This document shows positions 44,551 through 51,757 of a stretch of DNA of 64,000 nt, piece after piece. How positions within the stretch are numbered: the first letter of the stretch is position 1; every line of letters begins with the position of its first letter. A model generated the notes under the pieces. The model was not told where the DNA came from. It worked only from the letters and a program-made list of their open reading frames with translations, and ran no database searches. Source of the stretch: Desertivirga xinjiangensis (GTDB lineage Bacteria; Bacteroidota; Bacteroidia; Sphingobacteriales; Sphingobacteriaceae); assembly GCF_024436435.1 (NCBI RefSeq), contig NZ_JAFMZP010000001.1, forward strand, positions 682,001-746,000, in the 5' to 3' direction. A program made the position numbers and the translations under genes.

Positions 44551-44774
44551 CACTAGCCCGTCGTCACTAGCCCGTCATCACTAGCACGACGTCGCTAGCC
44601 CGTCATCACTAGCACGTCATCACTAGCACGACGTCACTAGCCCGTCGTCACTAGCCCCTCATCACTAGCCCGTCATCACTAGCACGACGTCGCTAGCTCG
44701 TCATCACTAGCCCGTCATCACTAGCACGGCGTCGCTAGCACGACGTCACTAGCTCGTCGTCACTAGCCCGTCAT
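44551..44774. repeat. Tandem array of 16 perfect-length 14-bp units
   Basis: Sixteen consecutive 14-bp units with no indel, consensus CACTAGCCCGTCAT. Variation is limited to a few positions (C/G at 2, C/A/T at 8, TCAT/TCGT/ACGT endings). The last unit flows directly into the GTCAT start of a half cloverleaf repeat. It lies between the convergent bshB1 and lat genes. No spacers, so not CRISPR. Confidence 0.97.
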
Positions 44775-44799
44775 GCCGAATTTATTTCGGCACCTCTTG
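44769..44799 (-). repeat. Half cloverleaf repeat (right arm, inverted orientation)
   Basis: CGTCATGCCGAATTTATTTC followed by GGCACCTCTTG is the reverse complement of the right half of the element. Its first 6 bp are shared with the last unit of the 14-bp array. Confidence 0.8.
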
Positions 44800-44817
44800 C
44801 CCCTAACTCACTCGCTG

Positions 44818-44869
44818 TCCGGAGTTTTCAACTCCGGATCCACAAATAAAAGCGAGTCTCCAGACTCGC
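44818..44869 (-). repeat. Double-hairpin repeat, copy B (lat terminator)
   Basis: Stem 1 TCCGGAGTT / AACTCCGGA with loop TTC (44818-44838), stem 2 GCGAGTC / GACTCGC with loop TCCA (44852-44869). On the minus strand stem 2 is followed by TTTTATTT, so it reads as the intrinsic terminator of lat, whose stop is 2 bp away. Confidence 0.8.
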
Positions 44870-44871
44870 CA

Positions 44872-46206
44872 CTAACCCAATTCCCCCAACACCCTCTCCA
44901 TCACCTCAATACCCTTATCAATATCACCCTCCTGTAGAATCAGCGCAGGCCGAAACCGTATCGTACTAACGCCACAACCAATAAACATAACATCATTCTC
45001 AAAACCCTTCCTGATAAACTTATCTCTCTTAATCTTATCCGGAAAATCAAAAGCAGTCAGCAATCCCCGGCCCCGCACGTTAGATATCAGCCCATACTTC
45101 TCAGAAAGCTCAGTCAGCCTGGCCTGCAGGTACGCACCCACCTTCGCAGCATGCTCAACAAGCCCATCTTTTTGCACGATGCGCAGTATCTGCGATGCCC
45201 TCACCATATCCACCAGATTCCCGCCCCAGGTAGAATTAAGCCTCGACGGCACCTGGAAAACATTATGTTCAATCTCCTCTACTTTTCTCCCCACCAGGAT
45301 TCCGCAAACCTGCATCTTCTTTCCAAACACCAGAATATCAGGCCGTGCCTGTTCCCCGAAATGCTCATGACACCAGAATTTGCCCGATAATCCCACACCA
45401 GTCTGCACCTCATCGTAGATCAGGAAGCATTCATTTTCGTCAGCTAACACTCGCAGCTGCTCCAGAAACTCCTTACGGACATGTTTGTCTCCACCTTCAG
45501 CCTGTACTGGTTCAATAATTATCGCACAGATATCATCTTTGTTATCAGCGAAAGCCTGTCTGATCTGTGCGAGCGAAGCCTCCTCCCGTTGAATCAAAGA
45601 TGCAGTATTTGCATCCGTAAGTGGAAACTCAATTGCCGGAATACTTATCCTTGGCCAGTCAAACTTAGCAAACCATTTCGTTTTGTCAGGATGAGTATTG
45701 GTAAGGCTCAGCGTATATCCCGTACGACCATGAAACGCATGTTCGAAGTGTATCACCTTAAACCCTCGTTCCCGAGTATAGCCCTTGCGGAAGTTCTTCT
45801 GAACTTTCCAGTCCATAGCAGTCTTCAGGGCATTTTCTATAGCCAGACCGCCTCCGGCAATAAAAAAGGCATGAGGTAAATAGTCCGGGATACCGATTTG
45901 TGCAAAGGTCTCAACAAATTCGGCATACTGCTGAGTGTAGATATCAGAATTTGAAGGATTAGCAAGAGCAGCCAGCAACAGGTTCTTCTTAAACTCTTCA
46001 TCATTCAGCATATCCGGGTGATTGTAGCCCAGAGGAACCGAAGCAAAGCAGGTGAAGAAGTCGAGAAGATTCTTTTTGTTTTTAGAATCGTACATGTATA
46101 CGCCTCTGCTTTTCTCAATGTCGTAAGTAAGGTTGTAGCCATCGGCGAGAATATGTTTGCCCAATACTTTATGAACATCCTGAGCAGAAACAGATAACTT
46201 GTACAT
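44872..46206 (-). CDS. lat: L-lysine 6-transaminase
   Basis: A 444-residue class III PLP aminotransferase that moves the epsilon-amino group of lysine to 2-oxoglutarate, giving 2-aminoadipate 6-semialdehyde. The sequence follows the Lat subgroup closely (FDFFTCFASVPLGYNHP-like LLDFFTCFASVPLGYNHP; FIAGGGLAIENALKTAMDWKVQ; HFEHAFHGRTGYTLSLTNT). The PLP lysine is in DILVFGKKMQVCG, and FLIYDEVQTGVG has the PLP-ring Asp/Glu. It is not next to other lysine catabolic genes. Closed by a double-hairpin repeat. Confidence 0.93.
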   Translation of the reverse strand: MYKLSVSAQDVHKVLGKHILADGYNLTYDIEKSRGVYMYDSKNKKNLLDFFTCFASVPLGYNHPDMLNDEEFKKNLLLAALANPSNSDIYTQQYAEFVETFAQIGIPDYLPHAFFIAGGGLAIENALKTAMDWKVQKNFRKGYTRERGFKVIHFEHAFHGRTGYTLSLTNTHPDKTKWFAKFDWPRISIPAIEFPLTDANTASLIQREEASLAQIRQAFADNKDDICAIIIEPVQAEGGDKHVRKEFLEQLRVLADENECFLIYDEVQTGVGLSGKFWCHEHFGEQARPDILVFGKKMQVCGILVGRKVEEIEHNVFQVPSRLNSTWGGNLVDMVRASQILRIVQKDGLVEHAAKVGAYLQARLTELSEKYGLISNVRGRGLLTAFDFPDKIKRDKFIRKGFENDVMFIGCGVSTIRFRPALILQEGDIDKGIEVMERVLGELG

Positions 46207-46228
46207 GGGTGCTTTTATTTATTTAATA

Positions 46229-46236
46229 CAAAAATA
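46229..46236 (-). promoter_or_regulatory. Possible -7 element for lat
   Basis: TATTTTTG on the minus strand, exact TAnnTTTG, 22 nt before the ATG. No -33 partner is evident because a half cloverleaf repeat begins 12 bp further upstream. Confidence 0.4.
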
Positions 46237-46248
46237 AGTATGTCCGGG

Positions 46249-46279
46249 CGTCATGCCGAATTTATTTCGGCAACACTTA
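46249..46279 (-). repeat. Half cloverleaf repeat (right arm, inverted) upstream of lat
   Basis: CGTCATGCCGAATTTATTTC followed by GGCAACACTTA, nearly identical to the copy at 44769 on the other side of lat, so lat is bracketed by two half elements in the same orientation. The other 166 bp of this spacer, to 46445, hold nothing I recognise. Confidence 0.8.
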
Positions 46280-46445
46280 AGAAATGTATGGCAAGACATT
46301 CTATATGTATTCTGAAGACAAAGACATGGTACAGGTGTTGGGTGTTATTCAACAAGATAGAGGATGTACTGAGAGGTGTAGCTAACCTGCATTTTAAGAA
46401 ACAAGCTTTTTTGGGCCCCTCTAATTAAGTTCTGAAAACATATCC

Positions 46446-47351
46446 TCAAGCCAGCTTAAACTTCTCCTTCATTCCCAGCAAACCAAACAAGCCACCGGTA
46501 TGAACAGCCAGAACCGAAGTTCCGGAAGGAAACCTGTCTTTCTCAATCAGATCAAAAACCGCATACATCATTTTGCCTGTATATACCGGATCAAGCAAGA
46601 TACCCGTAGAAGCACTAAATCCCCGAATAAAATCCAACAGCCCTGGTGTGGTCTTTGCATAACCACCAAAGTGATAATCCAGGTGTAGATGATACTCCGG
46701 ATGATAGTCCTGCTCTTTAAGCAATAACTTATCAATCTCATCCCGTAAAAATCCAGCTCCTTTCAACACCGGAACCACATGCACCTCAGCTTCAGCTTGT
46801 CCCAACGCAGCTCCATTAATAATGCCTGCCGCTGTAGTGCCGGTGCCTGCTGCACAAAAGAGATGATCAAAAGGCCGGTCTAGTTCTTCAATCAGTTCGG
46901 CACATCCTTTTGCCGCTTCAGCACCTGCTCCGCCTTCATCAATAAAAAAAGCCTGCAGATCATTTGCAAAGTGACCCTCAAAAAGCCTTCGTTTATCACG
47001 ATAGCTTTCCCGATCGCAAAACCGAAGCTCCATGCCAAACATCCGGCACAAAAAGAGTACTTCGTTATTTACATCTTCACCCCTCACAAATGCGGTGCTC
47101 TTAAAGCCATAGCTTGCCGCTGCACAGGCTGTTGCCAATAGATGATTAGACCAGGCACCGCCGAAAGTAACCAGATTTGTTTTTTCTTCCTGCTCAGCCT
47201 TGATCAGGTTAAACTTTAGCTTTCTCCATTTATTACCCGAAATAAAGGGATGGATCATGTCATCCCTTTTTAAGAATAACCTGATTTTTTTTTCTGAAAG
47301 CAGCGGAGTGGAAATCTCGTCTACTGGGCTGTGGATCTTGAAGCTGTGCAT
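46446..47351 (-). CDS. 1-aminocyclopropane-1-carboxylate deaminase/D-cysteine desulfhydrase-like PLP enzyme
   Basis: A 301-residue fold type II PLP enzyme. The PLP lysine lies in HPFISGNKWRKLKFNL, phosphate binding in GGAWSNHLLATACAAA, and CAAGTGTTAAG is the glycine loop. The set matches the ACC deaminase/D-cysteine desulfhydrase family. Most bacterial members act as D-cysteine desulfhydrase rather than on ACC, so the substrate is uncertain. Slightly shorter than the typical 330 residues. It stands alone between terminators. Confidence 0.85.
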   Translation of the reverse strand: MHSFKIHSPVDEISTPLLSEKKIRLFLKRDDMIHPFISGNKWRKLKFNLIKAEQEEKTNLVTFGGAWSNHLLATACAAASYGFKSTAFVRGEDVNNEVLFLCRMFGMELRFCDRESYRDKRRLFEGHFANDLQAFFIDEGGAGAEAAKGCAELIEELDRPFDHLFCAAGTGTTAAGIINGAALGQAEAEVHVVPVLKGAGFLRDEIDKLLLKEQDYHPEYHLHLDYHFGGYAKTTPGLLDFIRGFSASTGILLDPVYTGKMMYAVFDLIEKDRFPSGTSVLAVHTGGLFGLLGMKEKFKLA

Positions 47352-47377
47352 TTCCCTTGAAATTGAACGTTCACAAA

Positions 47378-47401
47378 AAAAGCTCCTTTTCAGGAGCTTT
47401 T
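47378..47401 (-). terminator. Intrinsic terminator of the DUF6588 gene
   Basis: AAAAGCTCCT and AGGAGCTTTT (10 bp) around TTTC, followed by seven T on the minus strand (forward A run at 47375-47381). It ends 27 nt before the stop of the upstream gene at 47429 and 27 nt before the next start codon. Confidence 0.88.
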
Positions 47402-47428
47402 AAAATACCTAGATAGATAAAAAATACT

Positions 47429-48505
47429 TTATTTTCCGAAACCAATACCTAAGCCTACGTTAACATAGTTGTACGTTGAAACGTTATATGAACCGTAGAT
47501 ATGTAAAAGGAATAAGTTGATCCCAAAACCAGCACTTGCTCTTAAGTTGTTTACATATTTTTGGTCAATGCTTACTGGGTTGGTGTAAACCTCGTAAGTT
47601 TTAGAAACACCGTTGAAACCAGTAGTAACTGGGTAATTACCTCTCAAACCTAAATCAGTTGTAGATGTCATGTATCCAACAGAAACAAAGGGAACGAAGA
47701 ATAATAATTTTTTAGATACGATTGCTTCTGCATTGATACCAGAAAAAGTTGCTTCAAACTTTTGGTTTGAAAAATCTTTAGTAACGTCAGTCGGGTTTTT
47801 AGCGATAGCGTCTTCCGGCTGTACATCAAGGTTGTAAGAGTATTTCAGCTTACTATATCCTAAAGCTACTGCAAGGTCAAACGGCATTGCTTTATTTAAT
47901 TTTTTAGAAATCAGGCGTAAAGGCTGGAATTTAACGCTTCCACCTACCATGCTTATCTTTCCGAAATCGTCACCTCCATCAATTTCAGGTACATACCTGG
48001 CAGTTACCTCGAATCCCTTGATCAAACCAATCGATGCTTGCAATTGTGGAGCTGGAATTGCAGGAGGGTTCAAGCCCTGAGGAAGTTTAAATTCAGTTCC
48101 TTCGACTGGTGAGCCATCCTTATAGAGGACCATTTCTGGACCATCTACTTCTTCACCTGCTACTGTTGGTGCTATAACATTGCTTGATGAAGTTGGTCTC
48201 AGAGAAGTTAAGCCCAATTTTGTGACATCGAACGACTTTGCACTGTTAGGAACCAAAGCGCCGGTTGCTCCCACACGAATTTCAAAACGTCCCAATTTTT
48301 TTGTTGTTCCGGTATTAGTCCAGCCAGAGTTTAAGCCCAAGCCAAATCCTTTGAAGAAAGGTTCCAGGTATGCTTTAGTCAAAAGGGTTGCATCGTCTTT
48401 TGATCCAACTAGCAATTCCCCTATCTCATCCTGGGCAAAAGTGGCGTTAGAAAACGTCATTCCACCCACTAAAAATAATGCACTTAATTTTGTAAAAATC
48501 CTCAT
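47429..48505 (-). CDS. DUF6588-like outer-membrane protein
   Basis: A 358-residue protein with a signal peptide (FTKLSALFLVGGMTFSNATFAQ) and a predicted beta-barrel ending in VGLGIGFGK. The mature start DEIGELLVGSKDDATLLTKAY, then FFKGFGLGLNSGWTNT, matches what I know as DUF6588 of Bacteroidota. Function unknown. Base composition near the gene is plain; a possible -7 element (TATTTTTG, 48553-48560) lies 47 nt before the ATG. Confidence 0.7.
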   Translation of the reverse strand: MRIFTKLSALFLVGGMTFSNATFAQDEIGELLVGSKDDATLLTKAYLEPFFKGFGLGLNSGWTNTGTTKKLGRFEIRVGATGALVPNSAKSFDVTKLGLTSLRPTSSSNVIAPTVAGEEVDGPEMVLYKDGSPVEGTEFKLPQGLNPPAIPAPQLQASIGLIKGFEVTARYVPEIDGGDDFGKISMVGGSVKFQPLRLISKKLNKAMPFDLAVALGYSKLKYSYNLDVQPEDAIAKNPTDVTKDFSNQKFEATFSGINAEAIVSKKLLFFVPFVSVGYMTSTTDLGLRGNYPVTTGFNGVSKTYEVYTNPVSIDQKYVNNLRASAGFGINLFLLHIYGSYNVSTYNYVNVGLGIGFGK

Positions 48506-48618
48506 ATGTCTGTTTTATTTCAATTTTTAAAATTGTGAAAAAATAATCAAAACAAAAATACCTATTTCTGGGTATTCTGCTGAATTGTAAAATTGTGTAT
48601 AATTCAAAAATGAAAGAT

Positions 48619-48626
48619 TAATTTTG
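48619..48626 (+). promoter_or_regulatory. -7 element at the start of the rluD-like gene
   Basis: TAATTTTG, exact TAnnTTTG, ending 5 nt before the ATG at 48632; a TTG at 48593-48595 is 23 bp upstream. This predicts a leaderless or nearly leaderless mRNA. Confidence 0.5.
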
Positions 48627-48631
48627 CAGGC

Positions 48632-49672
48632 ATGTCAAAAGATACAGGCATCCTTGAGCAGGAAGAACAAGATTTATACGAACATTTACGGTTGGTGGTA
48701 GATAAAGGGCAGTCCCTGCTTCGTATAGACAAGTTTTTGATGACCCGTGTCGAAAATGCTACCCGTAACCGCATACAAAACGCTATCGAAGCCGGAAGCG
48801 TCCTGGTAAATGAAAAACCCATCAAGTCAAGCTATAAAGTCAAGCCTTTTGATGTGATCTCTGTCGTGCTTCCGCACCCGCCCCGCGATACGGAAGTTTA
48901 TCCGGAAGACATTCCCATCGATATAGTATACGAAGATCAGGATGTGCTGGTAGTGAATAAACCCGCGGGCATGGTTGTTCATCCGGGGTATAACAATTAT
49001 ACCGGTACCCTGGTGAATGCACTGGTATTTCACTTCCAGCAATTGCCCCAATTGCCAGGGAACGACGGTCGCCCCGGTTTAGTCCATCGTATAGATAAGG
49101 ACACTTCCGGCCTGCTTCTGATCAGCAAGAATGAACGTTCGATGGCTTACCTCGCTAAGCAGTTCTACGAACATACCATTGCCCGGAAATATATTGCACT
49201 CGCTTGGGGCGATATTACAGAAGACGGCACTGTGACAGGGTATATCGGCAGGAGTGTACGGGATCGCAAGGTAATGGACATTTATGATGATGAGACCAGG
49301 GGTAAGTGGTCTGTTACCCACTACAAAGTGTTGGAACGGCTCGGTTATGTTACTTTGATTGAATGCCAGTTAGAGACAGGACGCACGCACCAGATCAGGG
49401 CGCATATGCAGCATATCGGACATCCTTTGTTTAATGATGCAACCTATGGGGGAGACAAGATCTTAAAAGGAACCGTATTCAGCAAATACAGGCAGTTCGT
49501 AGATAATTGCTTTGAGATCATGCCGCGCCAGTCGCTGCATGCCTTGTCGCTTGGTTTCGAACATCCTACAACGAAAAAGCATATCTACTTTGAATCGAGC
49601 CTGCCCGACGATTTCAGCGGGGTGCTCGAAAAATGGCGCAATTACGTTAAGCAAACAAGCCCGATAATTTAA
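48632..49672 (+). CDS. RluA-family pseudouridine synthase (RluD-like)
   Basis: A 346-residue enzyme with an N-terminal S4 RNA-binding domain (about 27-78, SLLRIDKFLMTRVENATRNRI) and a pseudouridine synthase catalytic domain. The catalytic Asp155 lies in GLVHRIDKDTSGLLLI, and GRTHQIRAHMQHIGHPL is the second RluA motif. The layout and length fit RluD (23S rRNA positions 1911, 1915 and 1917 in E. coli), but RluC-type targets are also possible. The pabC-like gene begins 25 bp downstream. Confidence 0.9.
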   Translation: MSKDTGILEQEEQDLYEHLRLVVDKGQSLLRIDKFLMTRVENATRNRIQNAIEAGSVLVNEKPIKSSYKVKPFDVISVVLPHPPRDTEVYPEDIPIDIVYEDQDVLVVNKPAGMVVHPGYNNYTGTLVNALVFHFQQLPQLPGNDGRPGLVHRIDKDTSGLLLISKNERSMAYLAKQFYEHTIARKYIALAWGDITEDGTVTGYIGRSVRDRKVMDIYDDETRGKWSVTHYKVLERLGYVTLIECQLETGRTHQIRAHMQHIGHPLFNDATYGGDKILKGTVFSKYRQFVDNCFEIMPRQSLHALSLGFEHPTTKKHIYFESSLPDDFSGVLEKWRNYVKQTSPII

Positions 49673-49697
49673 GGTTATAAAATTCTGTACAACATCT

Positions 49698-50537
49698 ATG
49701 AATTTCATTAATTATAACGGTGACATCCTGCCGGCAAATCAGGCGGTATTGACAGTGGGCAACCGTGGTTTCAAATATGGCGATGGACTTTTTGAGTCGA
49801 TGCGCTTAAAGGATGGGAAGCTGATGTTTGCAGATCTGCATGCCGACAGGCTTAAACGCGGAATGGAAGCTTTAAAGATTGATGGAGCTGCCGCAATTAA
49901 TGAAAATTTCCTGAGGACAAAAGCTGCGGAACTTTTACACCGTAACCAATATAGAAATAATGCCCGTTTGCGCTTAACAGTGTTCAGGGATGCTGAAGGC
50001 TTATACAGCCCTTCAGGTAACCGGGCGGGTTATGCATTTGAGATGAGCGAACTGCAGGAGTCGCAGTACTTAAGTAATGCCAAGGGACTGATCGTTGATG
50101 TTTTTGATGAACTGACTAAGCCGGTAAATTACCTTTCCAATCTCAAAACTTGCAACTCCCTGTTATTCGTTATGGCAGGGATATACCGCAAGCAGAATAA
50201 TCTCGATGAGGTTTTTCTCCTTAACCAGCATGGTTTTTTATGCGAGTCCATGAGTTCGAACGTTTTTGTGCTCTATAATAACACGCTGTACACCCCCGCT
50301 TTAAGTGAAGGTTGTATAGAAGGGGTAATGCGAACCGTAGTCATGAACCTGGCAGAAGAAAACGGGCTCCCCATTGTTGAAGCCCAAATAAACCCCGATA
50401 TCCTGAATATAGCGGAAGAAGTGTTCCTAACCAATACCAGCCGCGGAATACAGTGGGTGATGGGATTTAATAACAAACGTTATTTCAACGAAACCTCAAA
50501 AATGCTGCTTGATAAGCTGAACAGTATTATCGTTTAA
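49698..50537 (+). CDS. Class IV aminotransferase, probable aminodeoxychorismate lyase
   Basis: A 279-residue fold type IV PLP enzyme. The PLP lysine is in NYLSNLKTCNSLL, with GNRGFKYGDGLFESMRLKDG and the phosphate-binding LTNTSRGIQWV around it. The family includes D-amino-acid aminotransferase, branched-chain aminotransferase and PabC; the presence of pabB and folC in the window makes 4-amino-4-deoxychorismate lyase (p-aminobenzoate formation) the best guess. Ends 4 bp before a terminator. Confidence 0.75.
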   Translation: MNFINYNGDILPANQAVLTVGNRGFKYGDGLFESMRLKDGKLMFADLHADRLKRGMEALKIDGAAAINENFLRTKAAELLHRNQYRNNARLRLTVFRDAEGLYSPSGNRAGYAFEMSELQESQYLSNAKGLIVDVFDELTKPVNYLSNLKTCNSLLFVMAGIYRKQNNLDEVFLLNQHGFLCESMSSNVFVLYNNTLYTPALSEGCIEGVMRTVVMNLAEENGLPIVEAQINPDILNIAEEVFLTNTSRGIQWVMGFNNKRYFNETSKMLLDKLNSIIV

Positions 50538-50541
50538 AACA

Positions 50542-50575
50542 TAGTAAAAGTGCCCTGAAGAGGGTATTTTTACTA
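50542..50575 (+). terminator. Terminator after the pabC-like gene
   Basis: TAGTAAAAGTGCCCT and AGGGTATTTTTACTA pair over 15 bp with two G-U pairs in RNA, loop GAAG, followed by ATAATT. It lies 4 bp after the stop codon. Confidence 0.75.
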
Positions 50576-50707
50576 TAATTCCCTCAAGCCCGCTGAAACT
50601 TCCAGTTCCTAAATTTGATCCACGATCCACAGATGGTTTCCTTGTCATATTAAACTTGTTTCTTCGTAATTCTGAACTTGTTCTTTGTCATCCTGAACTT
50701 GTTTCCT

Positions 50708-50781
50708 CGTCATCCTGAACTTGTTTCAGGACCTCTTGCCTAAGCATAGTTCAAGAGGTGCCGAAATACTTCGGCATGACG
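50708..50781 (+). repeat. Cloverleaf repeat, full copy 1
   Basis: The reference copy: CGTCAT, left hairpin CCTGAA-CTTG-TTTCAGG, central stem CCTCTTG/CAAGAGG with a 13-nt loop, right hairpin TGCCGAA-ATAC-TTCGGCA, then TGACG. Outer CGTCA and TGACG pair, so the whole can fold as a cloverleaf. Confidence 0.9.
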
Positions 50782-50865
50782 TGGAGCATAGATAAGATTA
50801 GTTTGTCCGTCATCTGAACTTGTTCATCCCGAACTTGTTTCCTCGTCATCCCGAACTTGTTTCCT

Positions 50866-50940
50866 TGTCATCCTGAACTTGTTTCAGGACCTCTTGCCTA
50901 AGCATAGTTCAAGAGGTGCCGAAATCCTTCGGCATGACGT
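50866..50940 (+). repeat. Cloverleaf repeat, full copy 2
   Basis: Differs from copy 1 in the outer stem (TGTCA against TGACG, one pair weaker) and in the right-hairpin loop (ATCC for ATAC); stems are intact. It belongs to the tandem duplication with copy 1. Confidence 0.9.
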
Positions 50941-51047
50941 GGAGCATAGATAAGATTAGTTTGTCCGTCATCTGAACTTGTTCATCCCGAACTTGTTTCT
51001 TCATCATCCTGAACTTGTTCTTTGTCGTCATCCTGAACTTGTTTCCT

Positions 51048-51084
51048 CGTCATCCTGAACTTGTTTCAGGACCTCTTGCCTAAG
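51048..51084 (+). repeat. Cloverleaf left half next to the GIY-YIG gene
   Basis: CGTCATCCTGAACTTGTTTC...CTCTTGCCTAAG is identical to the left half of copy 1; in place of the right half comes the 3' flank of the GIY-YIG gene. Confidence 0.85.
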
Positions 51085-51123
51085 TGGGCGTCACTCTAAG
51101 TATCTCAGTCGGTTTATCGAGCT

Positions 51124-51411
51124 TCAAACCTCCTCGTACAAATCCCTCATATCTGGATTCATAGACTTTATCAAGTTTATTTTCCAGTTTCGATGCCAGT
51201 TCTTCAACTGCTTCTCTCGCTCTATCGCGAAACTTATGTCCCCAAGGATTTCATAATAAACAAGATAAGTGCATCTGTATTTAGAAGTGAATTTTGAGCC
51301 TTTTTCCTCCTTATGCTCAAATATTCGCTGCCTTAGGTCACTGGTAACACCTATGTAAAAAACACTCCTTTGAATGTTGGAAACTATGTAAACGTATCCT
51401 ACTTTTGTCAT
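51124..51411 (-). CDS. Single-domain GIY-YIG nuclease, surrounded by cloverleaf repeats
   Basis: A 95-residue protein that is one GIY-YIG domain and little else. The GIY part is YVYIV (Tyr6, Tyr8), the YIG part is VFYIGVTSDLRQRIFEH (Tyr19-Ile-Gly21, Arg27, Arg29, His33), and the metal-binding glutamate lies in FAIEREKQLKNW (Glu64/Glu66), so the active site looks intact. Such small YhbQ/UPF0213-like proteins are common in Bacteroidota and their substrates are mostly unknown. This gene sits inside a 1-kb repeat cluster: a half copy 39 bp from its stop and a full copy 134 bp from its start. An association with repeat spread is my inference. Confidence 0.88.
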   Translation of the reverse strand: MTKVGYVYIVSNIQRSVFYIGVTSDLRQRIFEHKEEKGSKFTSKYRCTYLVYYEILGDISFAIEREKQLKNWHRNWKINLIKSMNPDMRDLYEEV

Positions 51412-51545
51412 AATTGGGATCTAGCGATTCAAAGTAAGGATGTTTCTTACGACCAGTCAATGACGTAGAAGGGTATCTTTCAGCCGGTATAAAATCAAAT
51501 GATGAATGGTGAACTTGTTACTTCGTCATCCTCAACTTGTTTCTC

Positions 51546-51632
51546 CGTCATCCTGAACTTGTTTCAGGACCTCTTGCCTAACAATGTTTCTATGGATAGC
51601 TCAAGAGGTGCCGAAATAAATTCGGCATGACG
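51546..51632 (+). repeat. Cloverleaf repeat, full copy with 26-nt central loop
   Basis: Complete element with all three hairpins and the outer CGTCA/TGACG pair. It is preceded by a left-half fragment (51523-51540) and its right end runs straight into a 26-bp tandem repeat. The rest of the spacer 51412-51757 holds only these repeats and the hairpin at 51723. Confidence 0.9.
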
Positions 51633-51701
51633 ACCAGGAGACTGAATTCGGGATGACGACCAGGATACTGAATCCGGCATGACGACCAGGAGACTGAATT
51701 C
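51624..51701. repeat. Three 26-bp tandem units growing from the end of a cloverleaf repeat
   Basis: Units at 51624-51649, 51650-51675 and 51676-51701, consensus GGCATGACGACCAGGAGACT followed by GAATTC, with two to three differences. A partial fourth unit (GGGATGGGG) follows. The first 9 bp are the right end of the element itself. Confidence 0.92.
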
Positions 51702-51722
51702 GGGATGGGGAGCCCGGTTGAT

Positions 51723-51754
51723 ATATTAGCCAGTAATAGGTTACTGGCTAATAT
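51723..51754. terminator. 14-bp perfect hairpin 3' of aroC
   Basis: ATATTAGCCAGTAA and TTACTGGCTAATAT pair around TAGG. It ends 4 bp from the aroC stop. There is no U run beyond it on the aroC side, so it may be a 3'-end stabilising hairpin rather than an intrinsic terminator. Confidence 0.55.
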
Positions 51755-51757
51755 TAC

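Larger units (their letters stand above)
50650..51085 (+). repeat. Cluster of cloverleaf repeats and left-half fragments
   Basis: About 435 bp packed with copies of the element: two full copies (50708-50781, 50866-50940), one left-half copy (51048-51084) and at least five further GTCATCCTGAACTTG-type left fragments between them. A segment of about 158 bp from the first full copy, running through GTGGAGCATAGATAAGATTA, is duplicated in tandem. The spacer from 50576 to 50649 holds nothing else I recognise. Confidence 0.95.

Noticed and set aside
44551-44774. CRISPR array
   Set aside because: Units are 14 bp and contiguous with no unique spacers, and no cas gene is in the window; it is a simple tandem repeat.
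46240-46428. 62-codon plus-strand frame upstream of lat
   Set aside because: Its first third is the half cloverleaf element, and the rest has no features; probably chance.
50708-50781. tRNA-like gene because of the cloverleaf fold
   Set aside because: No anticodon arm of 7 nt, no T-arm consensus, no acceptor stem of 7 bp, and copies vary freely in loop length. It is a repeat.
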